A stretch of 64,000 nucleotides of DNA from Faecalibacterium gallinarum (GCF_022180365.1 NZ_BQKV01000018.1:52045-116044), one strand, 5' to 3'; shown: positions 44,808 to 52,732, counted from the first letter of the stretch. Notes: generated by a model not told the origin, from the letters alone. A program made the numbers and translations.

Positions 44808-45620
44808 TCAGGGCTTGAGGGGGCCATAGAAATAAGAGGCCGTGGCGCCGCCATCCACGAGGAAGTCTGCGCCGGTGATGAACGCGCCCTTGTCGCTCAT
44901 CAGCAGTTCCGCCACGTTGGCCACCTCGTCGGCCGTGCCGGGACGGCCTGCCGGGCAGTTGGCGAACATATTCTTATAGAAGTCCCCGCGGGGGCCGTTG
45001 AACTCGTCGATGGCAAGGGGGGTTACAATAATGCCCGGCGAGATGGAGTTGATCCGGGCACCGCGCGCTCCCCACTTCACCGATTCCGCCATCACCCGCT
45101 TTTCGTTGCACCGCTTGGCCAGCTGGTAGGCGTGAAGGGTGTCACGGATCTTCCCGGGCTGGAGCAGGGGCAGCTCCAGCAAGCGTTCGGCGGGGGTGCA
45201 GGCCAGCTGCTCGTCCTCCTCGGGGGTGAGCTGCTTCATCCGGTGGCCCGACTGGCTGGAAATGGTCACCCCCACGCCGCCGGGGGCGATCACCCGGCCC
45301 ACCTCTTCCAGCAGAACGGCGGTGCCGTAAAGGTCCACCTTCAAAATGGCTTCGATGGGGGCCTGGCTGGGGGAAACCCCCGCCGCGTTGACCATCATGG
45401 TAATTTCCCCCATCTGCCGGGCCTGTGCAATCATCTTCTGGATCGACGCCCGGCTGGAAAGATCCATTTCCGTCGGGGTCACATCATACCCGGCGTCCTT
45501 CATGATTTTGGCCGCGGCCTGAGCGTTTTCCAGCTTTTTATCCCCCACCAGGATCTTTTTGCCGTATCCCATCCGGCGGGCAATGGCCATGCCGATCTGG
45601 CCGGCCCCGGCCCACAGCAC
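44808..45620 (-). CDS. SDR family NAD(P)-dependent oxidoreductase
   Basis: A classical-type short-chain dehydrogenase of about 270 residues. LWAGAGQIGMAIARRMG is a variant dinucleotide-binding glycine motif, MMVNAAGVSPSQ the NAG motif, and YQLAKRCN the catalytic Tyr-x-x-x-Lys; ISPGIIVTPL and GADFLVDGG follow. The substrate is unknown. The start is uncertain: the frame is open upstream to 45704, but that stretch is a palindromic control region, so I chose the GTG at 45620 with AAAAGGGAA before it. It lies 106 bp downstream of the LysR gene, its likely regulator. Confidence 0.82.
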   Translation of the reverse strand: MLWAGAGQIGMAIARRMGYGKKILVGDKKLENAQAAAKIMKDAGYDVTPTEMDLSSRASIQKMIAQARQMGEITMMVNAAGVSPSQAPIEAILKVDLYGTAVLLEEVGRVIAPGGVGVTISSQSGHRMKQLTPEEDEQLACTPAERLLELPLLQPGKIRDTLHAYQLAKRCNEKRVMAESVKWGARGARINSISPGIIVTPLAIDEFNGPRGDFYKNMFANCPAGRPGTADEVANVAELLMSDKGAFITGADFLVDGGATASYFYGPLKP

Positions 45621-45650
45621 TTGTTTGGCTTCCCTTTTGGCACAATAAAA

Positions 45651-45696
45651 CACCCCATTTGTTTTCAGTATACCATACTGTCTAACAAATGGGGTG
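45651..45696. promoter_or_regulatory. Nested palindrome in the SDR promoter (candidate LysR operator)
   Basis: Outer arms CACCCCATTTGTT and AACAAATGGGGTG (13 bp, perfect) enclose 20 nt that hold an inner palindrome CAGTAT-ACC-ATACTG. The inner repeat overlaps a minus-strand TATACT that lacks any -35, as expected for a promoter that needs an activator. Confidence 0.6.
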
Positions 45697-45726
45697 CAGT
45701 TCAAACTTCGGGGTAGTCTTTTTGGG

Positions 45727-46617
45727 TCATTCAGCGGCTTTGTATTGCTGTTTCAGAATTTCGGCGAAGGTCTCCACATAGTAGCCGGAATTGTCCTTTT
45801 TCCAGAAGGCGCAGTAGTTGCGGGTGATCTGCTCTCCCCCGCGCACCAGGGGGATTCGGACCAGCCCGCCGTCCCGGTCGTCCGCCCCGCCGCTGCCCTC
45901 CACCGGGAGAAACCCCCGGCCGCTGACCGCCAGCAGGCGGGCGGCTTCCAGCGTTTCGGCACAGAGAAACTCCCCCGGAAACCCCACGATGTCCCGGTAG
46001 TATTCCCGCTCGGTCTCCTGCTGCTCTTTGGACGCCACCAGGATACAGGGCAGGTTCTTCAGCTCCCGGGGCTCGATCTCTTTCAGCTCCGCCAGGGGGC
46101 TGTGGGCGGACAATTCCACGGCACTGGCCGCGGTGGCCAGGATCAGGTTCACAAAAGCGTCCGAAAAAGCCCGGCGCTGGTCGTTCAGGGCCAGATCCAG
46201 CCGCTCTTCCTGGAGCATCCGGTAGAGTTCCTCGTGGTTGCCCTGCTGGATCTCAAGGCTCACATCCGGGTATTCCCTGGCGAACTGCTCCACGGCGCGG
46301 TAGAACTCCCGGCCGCTGTAACTGCGCAGGCACCCGACCCGGAGACTGGCGTTTTTGCCATGGGCGATCCGGGCCGACTCCCGGCAGATCCGCTCGTAGT
46401 CGGCCACCAGGATCAGGCTCTTCTGGTAGAAATATTCCCCCGCCGGGGTAAGGGTGAATCTGCGGTTTTTCCGTTCCAGCAAACGGAACCCCAGCTCCCG
46501 TTCCAGGGCCTGGACCTGCTGGGAGATGGCGGACTGGGAGATATGACACTCCTCTGCCGCCTCCGAGAAACTGTTGTTCCGCACCACAGCCTGAAAATAC
46601 TGTATCTGCCGCAGCAT
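45727..46617 (-). CDS. LysR family transcriptional regulator
   Basis: A 296-residue LysR regulator. The N-terminal MLRQIQYFQAVVRNNSFSEAAEECHISQSAISQQV is the winged helix-turn-helix; a periplasmic-binding-like effector domain follows (about 90-290). The start follows CAGGAGGCGAGCCC. It most likely controls the downstream SDR gene through the nested palindrome between them. Its promoter TTGGAA-17-TATAAT with extended -10 lies 34 bp upstream. Confidence 0.93.
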   Translation of the reverse strand: MLRQIQYFQAVVRNNSFSEAAEECHISQSAISQQVQALERELGFRLLERKNRRFTLTPAGEYFYQKSLILVADYERICRESARIAHGKNASLRVGCLRSYSGREFYRAVEQFAREYPDVSLEIQQGNHEELYRMLQEERLDLALNDQRRAFSDAFVNLILATAASAVELSAHSPLAELKEIEPRELKNLPCILVASKEQQETEREYYRDIVGFPGEFLCAETLEAARLLAVSGRGFLPVEGSGGADDRDGGLVRIPLVRGGEQITRNYCAFWKKDNSGYYVETFAEILKQQYKAAE

Positions 46618-46650
46618 GGGCTCGCCTCCTGTACCAAAGAACTTTTTCTT

Positions 46651-46679
46651 ATTATAGCACAGGGAAGGAAACTTTCCAA
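46651..46679 (-). promoter_or_regulatory. Sigma-A promoter of the LysR gene
   Basis: Minus strand TTGGAA, 17 nt, TATAAT with TGC directly before it. Confidence 0.75.
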
Positions 46680-46768
46680 AAAAATCCAAAGGCCGCAAAC
46701 CTTTCCGCGCGCGGGTGGGCAGGATGGTTCCGGCGCGCAGGGATGCCCCGCCCCGCCGGGAGAAAGCC

Positions 46769-46905
46769 GAAAAACCGCCTTTCATTTCTTACCCAAAAAC
46801 CCGCGCCCCTGGCCGAGAAGGCGTTTGGGGACGCGGGTTTTGGGTTTTATTATCTCCGGTTTATTTCCCGGGGAATGGTCCGCCGTTTTCGTACCGTTTG
46901 CCCAC
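46769..46905. repeat. Intergenic repeat copy 2, with terminator of the XRE gene
   Basis: Matches 44652-44787. It holds the hairpin AAAACCCGCG/CGCGGGTTTT as the terminator of the leftward XRE gene and includes the last 14 codons of that gene. Confidence 0.75.
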
Positions 46906-47661
46906 CCAATACAGGGGCAGAAACAGCCCGGCCAATCCCAGAAACATAAGGGTGTAAAAGCCAATTTCCGCCCAGAGCGCCGGCAAAAACCAGCTCATCC
47001 CCAGATTCAAAAGGGGCAGCAGCGCCATCACCCCACAGGACCAGGCCCGCCCCATCTGCACAATGTGGGGCCAGTTATGGTTATTGAAGGCCAGGCCCAT
47101 CACCATCATCCGAAACGGCCCGTCGCTGACAAAATGAATCCGGTTTTCGTCGTAGAAGGCGGGCAGATTCTGCCGGACCAGAAAGCAGAAATAGCCGCCG
47201 AAGATGGCCGCCAGCAAAACCAGGGTGTCGAGGGTGTTCAGGGGGTCCAGCCTCCCTCCCCCGGCGCCCAGCCAGTGGTTCAGGTACAGGCCCCCGGCCC
47301 CCGCCAGAAGGGCCCCGAAGTACAGCCACTTCCAGCGGCTCTTTTGCTGCCAGGCGCGGCGGACCGGTTTTTCCTCGGCGTAGTGGATGGCGGCTTTCAC
47401 CACCGCTTCGACGGTGCCGGCGTCCATGGGCTGGGCGGCGGGCTGCCGCTGGCAGAGCAAAAGCTCGGTCACCGTCACCCCCAGCAGCTCGGCCAGGGGA
47501 ACCAGCAGGGCGGTGTCCGGGATGCTGGCGCCGGTCTCCCACTTGCTGACGGCCTTGTTGGAGATGTAGAGCCGCTCGGCCAGTTCCTTTTGGGTATAGC
47601 CCTTTTCTTTTCGGAGCTGGGCCACAAAGGCACCGAATTTTTCTTTGTCCAGTTCGTACAT
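46861..47661 (-). CDS. XRE family regulator with C-terminal membrane domain
   Basis: A 266-residue protein. The N-terminal helix-turn-helix (about 7-62; LRKEKGYTQKELAERLYISNKAVSKWETGASIPD) is of the XRE/Cro type; after a linker there are four to six membrane helices (about 125-255) with no known catalytic motif. Membrane-bound XRE proteins of this kind are common in Clostridia and are thought to sense envelope signals; its targets are unknown. AGAGGTGAATGCG precedes the ATG. It stands alone. Confidence 0.88.
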   Translation of the reverse strand: MYELDKEKFGAFVAQLRKEKGYTQKELAERLYISNKAVSKWETGASIPDTALLVPLAELLGVTVTELLLCQRQPAAQPMDAGTVEAVVKAAIHYAEEKPVRRAWQQKSRWKWLYFGALLAGAGGLYLNHWLGAGGGRLDPLNTLDTLVLLAAIFGGYFCFLVRQNLPAFYDENRIHFVSDGPFRMMVMGLAFNNHNWPHIVQMGRAWSCGVMALLPLLNLGMSWFLPALWAEIGFYTLMFLGLAGLFLPLYWVGKRYENGGPFPGK

Positions 47662-47680
47662 CGCATTCACCTCTGGCTGC

Positions 47681-47709
47681 ATTGTACCGCAGCCCGGGCC
47701 CCGGGGCAA
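47681..47709 (-). promoter_or_regulatory. Sigma-A promoter of the XRE gene
   Basis: Minus strand TTGCCC, 17 nt, TACAAT, 20 bp before the start codon. Confidence 0.6.
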
Positions 47710-47837
47710 TCGAACCGTAGGAGAATCGGGTGTTTTGGCGCCCAAAACAGGAAAAAAAGCCGCCCCCGCCTTTAAAGGGCAGGAGCGGCGAAGGATGGGG
47801 CCGCCGCAGTTTGTCTGCGTCTGGCAAGAGTAACCTT

Positions 47838-48494
47838 TCAGCCCCGCAGTTTTTCTTTGAGGGCCAGGACCTTTTTCTCAATCTGGGCGATGGTCTCGGC
47901 AAAGGCGGCGTCCTCCTTGCCGGAGGGGTCTTCCAGGCCCCAGTTCTCCGCGTACTGGGAGGGCAGATTGGGGCAGCTGACGTTGCAGCCCATAAAGATC
48001 ACCACATCCGGCTGGGGGATCTCCGAAATCAGCTTGTTGTACTGGGTCTTTTCCATATCGATGCCGTGGAGCTGTTTCATCATCCGGACGGCGTCGGGGT
48101 TGATGTGGTCTTTCAGGGCTGTGCCGGCCGAATAGCTCTCGAACACATCCCCGGCCAGCTTTTTGCCCAGGGCCTCGGCGATCTGGCTGCGGCAGGAATT
48201 GTGCACGCAGACAAAGGCCACCTTGGGTTTGCCCTGGCAGTGGAGCTCCGGTTTATAGGTGTCGTAGTCATAGACAAGATCCAGGGTGCCGTCGTCCCCG
48301 AAATAGTGGATCGCCCCCGCCGGGCACTGACGCTCGCAGCCGTGGCAGCCCTCCACGCAGCCATACTCGTAGACCACTTTGGGTTTGCCCGCCGGTCCTT
48401 CGGGTTTATAGACCCCGTGGCGGCACAGATCGTTGCAGGTCGTGCAGCCGACACACCGCTCATAGTCGATCACCGGGTACCAAGTTTTACTCAT
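47838..48494 (-). CDS. Ferredoxin-arsenate reductase fusion (LMW-phosphatase type ArsC)
   Basis: A 218-residue two-domain protein. Residues 1-75 form a 2[4Fe-4S] ferredoxin (Cys14-x2-17-x2-20-x3-24; Cys46-x3-50-x2-53-x3-57-Pro). Residues 90-215 are a low-molecular-weight phosphatase/ArsC domain with the catalytic loop FVCVHNSCRSQ (Cys96-x5-Arg102) and later VVIFMGCNVSCP. ArsC of this type normally takes electrons from thioredoxin; here the ferredoxin could feed them directly, though a thioredoxin gene is also adjacent. The start ATG follows GGGGGAGAAACAA. Last gene of the arsenic operon. Confidence 0.9.
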   Translation of the reverse strand: MSKTWYPVIDYERCVGCTTCNDLCRHGVYKPEGPAGKPKVVYEYGCVEGCHGCERQCPAGAIHYFGDDGTLDLVYDYDTYKPELHCQGKPKVAFVCVHNSCRSQIAEALGKKLAGDVFESYSAGTALKDHINPDAVRMMKQLHGIDMEKTQYNKLISEIPQPDVVIFMGCNVSCPNLPSQYAENWGLEDPSGKEDAAFAETIAQIEKKVLALKEKLRG

Positions 48495-48525
48495 TTGTTT
48501 CTCCCCCGTTCTCTGGAACGCCCCC

Positions 48526-48915
48526 TCAGCCCTGGGATTTTTCCAAAAGGGCCGCAATCTCCTCCGGCTTGAGCACCCGGCCGCAGGAGACTACCTTGCC
48601 GTCCACCACGAGGCCCGGGGTGCTCATGACGCCGTATTTTGCGATCTCGGCAAAATCCGTCACATGGCCCACCGTGAAGTGGGTGTCCCCCATCTGCTCC
48701 AGGGCGGCGCGGGCGTTGGCCTCCAGGGTCTGGCAGTTTTTGCAGCCGGAACCCAGGATCAGGACGCTTCTGGCCGAATCGTCCGAACCACAGCCGCAGG
48801 AGCAGCCGGCGGGGGCCTCTTTCACTTCAGTCTGTTTTTCTGCTGCGCTGCCGCAGGAACAGCAGCAGCCTTTTGCAGATTCGTCTTTCTTCTTTCCAAA
48901 ACCAAACAATGCCAT
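48526..48915 (-). CDS. Small thioredoxin-fold protein with Cys-rich N terminus
   Basis: A 129-residue protein. Residues 50-129 are a thioredoxin-3 type fold with the active site Cys58-Lys-Asn-Cys61 and the cis-proline loop STPGLVVDG. Residues 16-42 carry seven extra cysteines (CCCSC and CSCGC), which could bind As(III) or a metal. It sits between the arsenic permease and the ArsC fusion and may reduce ArsC or carry arsenite to the permease. CAGGAGGTATTTCCC precedes the ATG. Confidence 0.9.
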   Translation of the reverse strand: MALFGFGKKKDESAKGCCCSCGSAAEKQTEVKEAPAGCSCGCGSDDSARSVLILGSGCKNCQTLEANARAALEQMGDTHFTVGHVTDFAEIAKYGVMSTPGLVVDGKVVSCGRVLKPEEIAALLEKSQG

Positions 48916-48969
48916 GGGAAATACCTCCTGAAAATTCCGATAAAATTATGTTGCAGCGCGGACGGGTGA

Positions 48970-49983
48970 TTACACCAGCCAGGGCTGGATCGCGTTGAAG
49001 AAATAGCCCACCAGGATAATGCCCAGCGTACAGATGGCGATAAAGGCCGCCAGGAGCTGGGATTTGACCGCTTTTTTCAGCATAATCATGGAGGGCAGGC
49101 TCAGGGTAGTGACCGCCATCATAAAGGAGAGGATGGTGCCAAGGCCCGCCCCCTTATAGAGCAGACTCTCGGCCACCGGGATGGTGCCGAAGATATCCGC
49201 GTACATGGGCACCCCCACCAGAGTGGCCAGCACCACCGCAAAGGGGTTTTCCCCGCCCAGAATCTGTTCCACCCACTCCTGGGGGACCACGTTGTGGATC
49301 AGGGCGCCGATGCCCACGCCGAGGAAAATATAGGGGGCGACCTTTTTGATGGTGCCCAGCAGCTGCTCCTTTGCATAGACGAGCCGGTCCCGCCGGGTCA
49401 GGGCCGGGCCGCTGGTTTCGATGTGGGGGGCATTTTTGATAAAGTCCTCCACATACCGCTCCATCCCCAGTTTTTCCAACAGGGTGCCGCCCACCACGGC
49501 GATCACCAGCCCCAGAAGGACATAGATCACCGCGACTTTCGCGCCGAAAACGCTCATCAGCAGCACCAGAGAACCAAGGTCCACCATGGGGGAGGAAATC
49601 AAAAAGGAAAAGGTCACCCCCACCGGCAGCCCCGCACTGGTGAACCCCATAAAGAGCGGGATGGAGGAGCAGGAACAAAAGGGGGTCACCGTCCCGAGCA
49701 GGGCCGCCGCGGCGTTGGCCCCGATGCCGCGGAACCGACCCAGAATCTTCTTGGTGCGCTCGGGCGGGAAATAGCTCTGGATATACGAGATGCCAAAGAT
49801 CAGCACCGAGAGCAGGACAAAAATTTTGATGGTGTCGTAGAGGAAAAATTGCAGCGCACCGCCCAGCACACTGCCGGGCGCCAGCCCCAGGGCCGCCAGG
49901 GCCTCCCCGATCAGGGCATTGAGCCATTTCATCCCCAGGATCTGATCCTGGAAAAACAGCCAGACCGTCCGTATGGTCTCCAT
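48970..49983 (-). CDS. Arsenic-linked permease (ArsP/DUF318 type)
   Basis: A 337-residue membrane protein with about eight helices. TVTPFCSCSSIPLFMGFTSAGLPVG holds the conserved Cys pair of the DUF318/ArsP permeases, and ISSPMVDLGSLVLLM follows. ArsP exports trivalent organoarsenicals, other members arsenite; location directly after arsR supports arsenic export here. GAAAGGAGAGCTCTTT precedes the ATG. Confidence 0.88.
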   Translation of the reverse strand: METIRTVWLFFQDQILGMKWLNALIGEALAALGLAPGSVLGGALQFFLYDTIKIFVLLSVLIFGISYIQSYFPPERTKKILGRFRGIGANAAAALLGTVTPFCSCSSIPLFMGFTSAGLPVGVTFSFLISSPMVDLGSLVLLMSVFGAKVAVIYVLLGLVIAVVGGTLLEKLGMERYVEDFIKNAPHIETSGPALTRRDRLVYAKEQLLGTIKKVAPYIFLGVGIGALIHNVVPQEWVEQILGGENPFAVVLATLVGVPMYADIFGTIPVAESLLYKGAGLGTILSFMMAVTTLSLPSMIMLKKAVKSQLLAAFIAICTLGIILVGYFFNAIQPWLV

Positions 49984-50018
49984 AAAGAGCTCTCCTTTCG
50001 CCGGGCATACAGTTCTAA

Positions 50019-50030
50019 TTTTTTCGATTT
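50019..50030 (+). promoter_or_regulatory. Inverted copy of the ars promoter element
   Basis: TTTTTTCGATTT, identical to the minus-strand sequence within the arsR promoter spacer (50431-50442), here in opposite orientation between arsR and the permease gene. A second ArsR site is a possibility. Confidence 0.4.
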
Positions 50031-50043
50031 AATCCCCCGAAAG

Positions 50044-50071
50044 AAGAGCCATCGCCCTTTCGATGGCTCTT
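50044..50071. terminator. Hairpin overlapping the arsR stop codon
   Basis: AAGAGCCATCG, a 6-nt loop, CGATGGCTCTT (11-bp stem). The minus strand continues CTTTCGG, a weak T run, so it may only reduce transcription into the permease gene or protect the arsR message. Confidence 0.6.
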
Positions 50072-50381
50072 ACTTTTGGCAGCAGCAGCCGCCTTTTTCG
50101 CAGGTGTTGGTTTGGGTCAGGGTATCCAGCAGCGCTTTGGCGTACCGGCTGCCCTCCTCGCTGATGCCGTAGTGGGTCCATTTGCCCTCGGCACGGCCCA
50201 CCACCACCCCCGAATCACAGAGGATCTTCATGTGGTAAGACAGGGTGGACTGACTGATCTGCAATTTTTCCAGCAGGACGCAGGAACATTTCTCGCCGCT
50301 GCGGAGCTGCTCCAGGATTTGCAGCCGGTTCACATCGCAGAAGGCTTTGAACACCTTTGCATCCGCTTCGTAATCGTGCAC
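50070..50381 (-). CDS. arsR: ArsR family arsenite-responsive repressor
   Basis: A 103-residue winged-helix repressor. KCSCVLLEKLQISQSTLSYHMKIL holds the Cys32-x-Cys34 pair in the position of the classical ELCVCDL arsenite site, followed by the recognition helix. The tail CEKGGCCC adds cysteines that may take part in binding. The start is taken as GTG at 50381; the upstream frame has no better ribosome site. First gene of the arsenic operon, controlled by the promoter at 50419. Confidence 0.93.
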   Translation of the reverse strand: MHDYEADAKVFKAFCDVNRLQILEQLRSGEKCSCVLLEKLQISQSTLSYHMKILCDSGVVVGRAEGKWTHYGISEEGSRYAKALLDTLTQTNTCEKGGCCCQK

Positions 50382-50418
50382 ACCGTCACCCCCACCCTTT
50401 TTTGTCCGGTCGAGAGGT

Positions 50419-50447
50419 AGTATACTCCTCAAATCGAAAAAAGTCAA
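50419..50447 (-). promoter_or_regulatory. Sigma-A promoter of the ars operon
   Basis: Minus strand TTGACT, 17 nt, TATACT. The spacer holds TTTTTTCGATTT, repeated in inverse orientation at 50019, so it is a candidate ArsR operator. Confidence 0.85.
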
Positions 50448-50485
50448 TCTGTAAATTCATCCACCGGCGAAATGGCCCGGCCCGA

Positions 50486-50950
50486 TCAGCCGTTTGCTTC
50501 CAGATAGGCCAGAATCTCGTCGGCGTTGGTGTCCGGCTTGACCTTGGGCATCACCTTTTCGATGACCCCGTCGGCGTCGATGAGATAGGTGGTGCGGACC
50601 ACGCCCATGCTGACCTTGCCGCACATCTTTTTCTCCTGCCAGACGTCATAGGCCTGGATGGCCTGGAGCTCCGGGTCGGAGAGCAGCACAAAGGGCAGCT
50701 CATATTTCTGGGCAAATTTCAGGTGGGAGGCCACCGAGTCCTTGCTGATGCCGATCACGGCCACGTCTTTGCGCTTAAAGCCCTCATAGTTCCGGGCAAA
50801 GGCGCAGGCCTGACGGGTGCAGCCGGGGGTATTGTCCCGGGGATAAAAATAGAGGACCACCTTTTTGCCCGCAAAATCGGACAGACGGACGGTCTGGCCG
50901 TCCTTATCCAGCAAGGTGAAATCCGGCGCTTTGGTACCAGCCTGTAACAT
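50486..50950 (-). CDS. bcp: Thioredoxin-dependent thiol peroxidase (BCP-type peroxiredoxin)
   Basis: A 154-residue peroxiredoxin that reduces H2O2 and organic peroxides with thioredoxin. YFYPRDNTPGCTRQACAF has the peroxidatic Cys44 and, five residues on, resolving Cys49, as in E. coli BCP. GAAAGGAGCAACCCT precedes the ATG. It lies upstream of the ars operon on the same strand, but the ars promoter lies between them. Confidence 0.96.
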   Translation of the reverse strand: MLQAGTKAPDFTLLDKDGQTVRLSDFAGKKVVLYFYPRDNTPGCTRQACAFARNYEGFKRKDVAVIGISKDSVASHLKFAQKYELPFVLLSDPELQAIQAYDVWQEKKMCGKVSMGVVRTTYLIDADGVIEKVMPKVKPDTNADEILAYLEANG

Positions 50951-51015
50951 AGGGTTGCTCCTTTCGTTGTAAAAGAGATCTTCTGCCGCCCGGCGGGGCC
51001 GCAGGGTTTTCTAAA

Positions 51016-51570
51016 TCAGAGTGTATTCAGTATACCAGACGCGGGGGGTTCTGCACAAGCCCCGTCCCCCTCCCCCGCCAGGCGGAGAATCTCCGCCGCA
51101 ACTTGCGGGGGCGTCAGGGACGAGACGTCCAGTTTCCGGGTCCGGAGGGAATCGTAGAGGGGCAGCCGCGCCGCGCTCCGCTCGATCACATCTGGCTGAC
51201 GCAGCCCGGCCTCCACGTCCCGCTGGAGACGGCGGCGGAGGGCCGCCTCCCCGCAGACAAGGGAAACCACCTCCACCCGGCACCCGGCGGTATTGAGCCG
51301 GGCCAAAAGGGTGTCGAGAATCTCCTGTTGGTGGAGCACCCAGCAGAAAATCACATGTTCGTAGGCGGAACAGGCCAGGAAATTATTTAACAGGTGGCAG
51401 ATGTTGTCCAGCACCATGGCCTTGGTTTCCTCGGTGACTGCAAAGGGGTGGGCGTCCCAGCACCAATCCCCGTCCAGAAAGACCGCCCGGTCCAGCTGGT
51501 GTTTCAGCAGCTGACAGACAGTGGTCTTGCCCACCCCCATGGTTCCGCCGATGATGTAGAGGGTTTTCAT
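51016..51570 (-). CDS. P-loop nucleotide kinase-like protein
   Basis: A 184-residue protein starting MKTLYIIGGTMGVGKTT, with the Walker A motif GGTMGVGKTT at residues 8-17. DGDWCWDAHPF follows and may bind substrate; a C-terminal RRRLQRD(V)EAGLRQPD lid-like segment resembles small-molecule kinases. Substrate unknown; chloramphenicol phosphotransferase-like or shikimate-kinase-like folds are alternatives. The ATG follows GGGGAGGCGAGACAAA-type sequence, 20 bp after the decayed ABC gene. Confidence 0.82.
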   Translation of the reverse strand: MKTLYIIGGTMGVGKTTVCQLLKHQLDRAVFLDGDWCWDAHPFAVTEETKAMVLDNICHLLNNFLACSAYEHVIFCWVLHQQEILDTLLARLNTAGCRVEVVSLVCGEAALRRRLQRDVEAGLRQPDVIERSAARLPLYDSLRTRKLDVSSLTPPQVAAEILRLAGEGDGACAEPPASGILNTL

Positions 51571-51590
51571 TTTGTCTCGCCTCCCCTGTT

Positions 51591-52650
51591 TCAGCTGGAT
51601 TGCCCCACGGTCTGCCGGGCCCCGGTGACAATTTTGTTGGTGAGCTCGATGGTGGTGTCGCACCGGCGGGCGACGCTGGGATCGTGGTCGATGTAGAGAA
51701 TCCCCGCCCCGATGGCCTGGGCGTGGCGTTCCAGGTTGGTGAGGACCAGGTCGGCGGTGCGGCCGTCCAGGTTGGCGGTGCTTTCGTCCAGGATGTACAG
51801 CTTGGGCCGGCGCAAAAAGGCCCGGGCCAGGGCCAGCCGCTGCCGCTGGCCGCCCGAGAGGTTGGCCGCCCCCTCGCTCACCGGGCGGGTCAGGGCCTGG
51901 GCCGGGTCGGAGCAGAGGACCCCCTCATACTCCCCGATCAGGCAGGCTTTGCTTAGGGCGTCCAGCAGAATTTGGTCCGCCGGGGGTTCCTCGAGACCAT
52001 AGACCAGGTTATCCTTCACGTTCCCCGCGAAGAAAAAGGTACTCTGGGGCAGGTAATAGACAAGGGCGGTCAATTCCTCCTGGCTGTAGGAATCCAGGTC
52101 CCGCCCAAAGAGGGTGACCCGCCCTTGCGTGTAGGAGTAATACCGGTTGAGGCAGCGGACCAGGGTGGTTTTGCCGCAGCCGGAGACTCCTTGGAGCGCC
52201 ACCTTTTGCCCGCCGGGGAGGGTCAGATCCTCGTAGAGGGCCAGGGGCTTGTCCTTTTCGGGGTTGGTGACCAGCACCTGTTCCAGATGGATCTCCGGCG
52301 CGGTCAGGGGCTCGCCGCTGGAAGGCCGGCCAAACACCTCATCGGGCTGGCTGGCGGTGACCTCCAGCAGGGCTTTCGCCTTGACCAGGGAGGAGGCGGT
52401 CTCATCCATGAACCGGTAGACCTCGTCGATGGGTTTGATCAGCTGCTGGAACAAAAGGCAGACCGTGATGGCCGCCCCCGCCCCCTGGGCCAGGGTGGAA
52501 ATCCGGCCATCCGAAATGACGGTGTACACCTCGCCCAGACGGACCGGCCAGAGGGAGGCCAAAAAACGACCCCGCCAGCGCCAGGGCCAACACCCCGAGA
52601 CACTTGAATTTTGTGCTGCGGCTCATCACCGAGAGATAGTTCTGCACCAT
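51591..52650 (-). pseudogene. Decayed ABC exporter (frameshift and deleted membrane domain)
   Basis: The start MVQNYLSVMSRSTKFKCLG (GGAGGGGACC before the ATG) begins a membrane domain, but after GSFF the frame is lost at a run of six T (minus strand, about 52558-52569). Adding one T joins it to LASLWPVRLGEVYTVIS. The frame then goes from the second helix (GAAITVC) directly to LLFQQLIKPIDEVYRFMDE, a segment that follows the sixth helix in intact exporters, so about 200-230 residues are missing. The ATPase part is intact: Walker A GVSGCGKTT, LSGGQRQRLALARA, LYILDEST. A residual 323-residue ATPase could still be made from an internal start. Confidence 0.82.
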
Positions 52651-52732
52651 GGTCCCCTCCTGCCGGGGGCGGCGCCCCCTGGTTTTCTCTCCCCTATTGT
52701 ATCACCAGCCCGGGGGTTTTGCGAGACATTTA

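Noticed and set aside
44808..45704. SDR start at 45704 (MNCTPFVRQY...).
   Set aside because: Those codons lie on the nested palindrome and promoter-like TATACT, have no ribosome site and no SDR similarity.
52402..52650. An 82-residue gene at the start of the ABC exporter.
   Set aside because: Its second half is out of frame with the ABC family and Gly/Pro-rich; it is the frameshifted beginning of the pseudogene.
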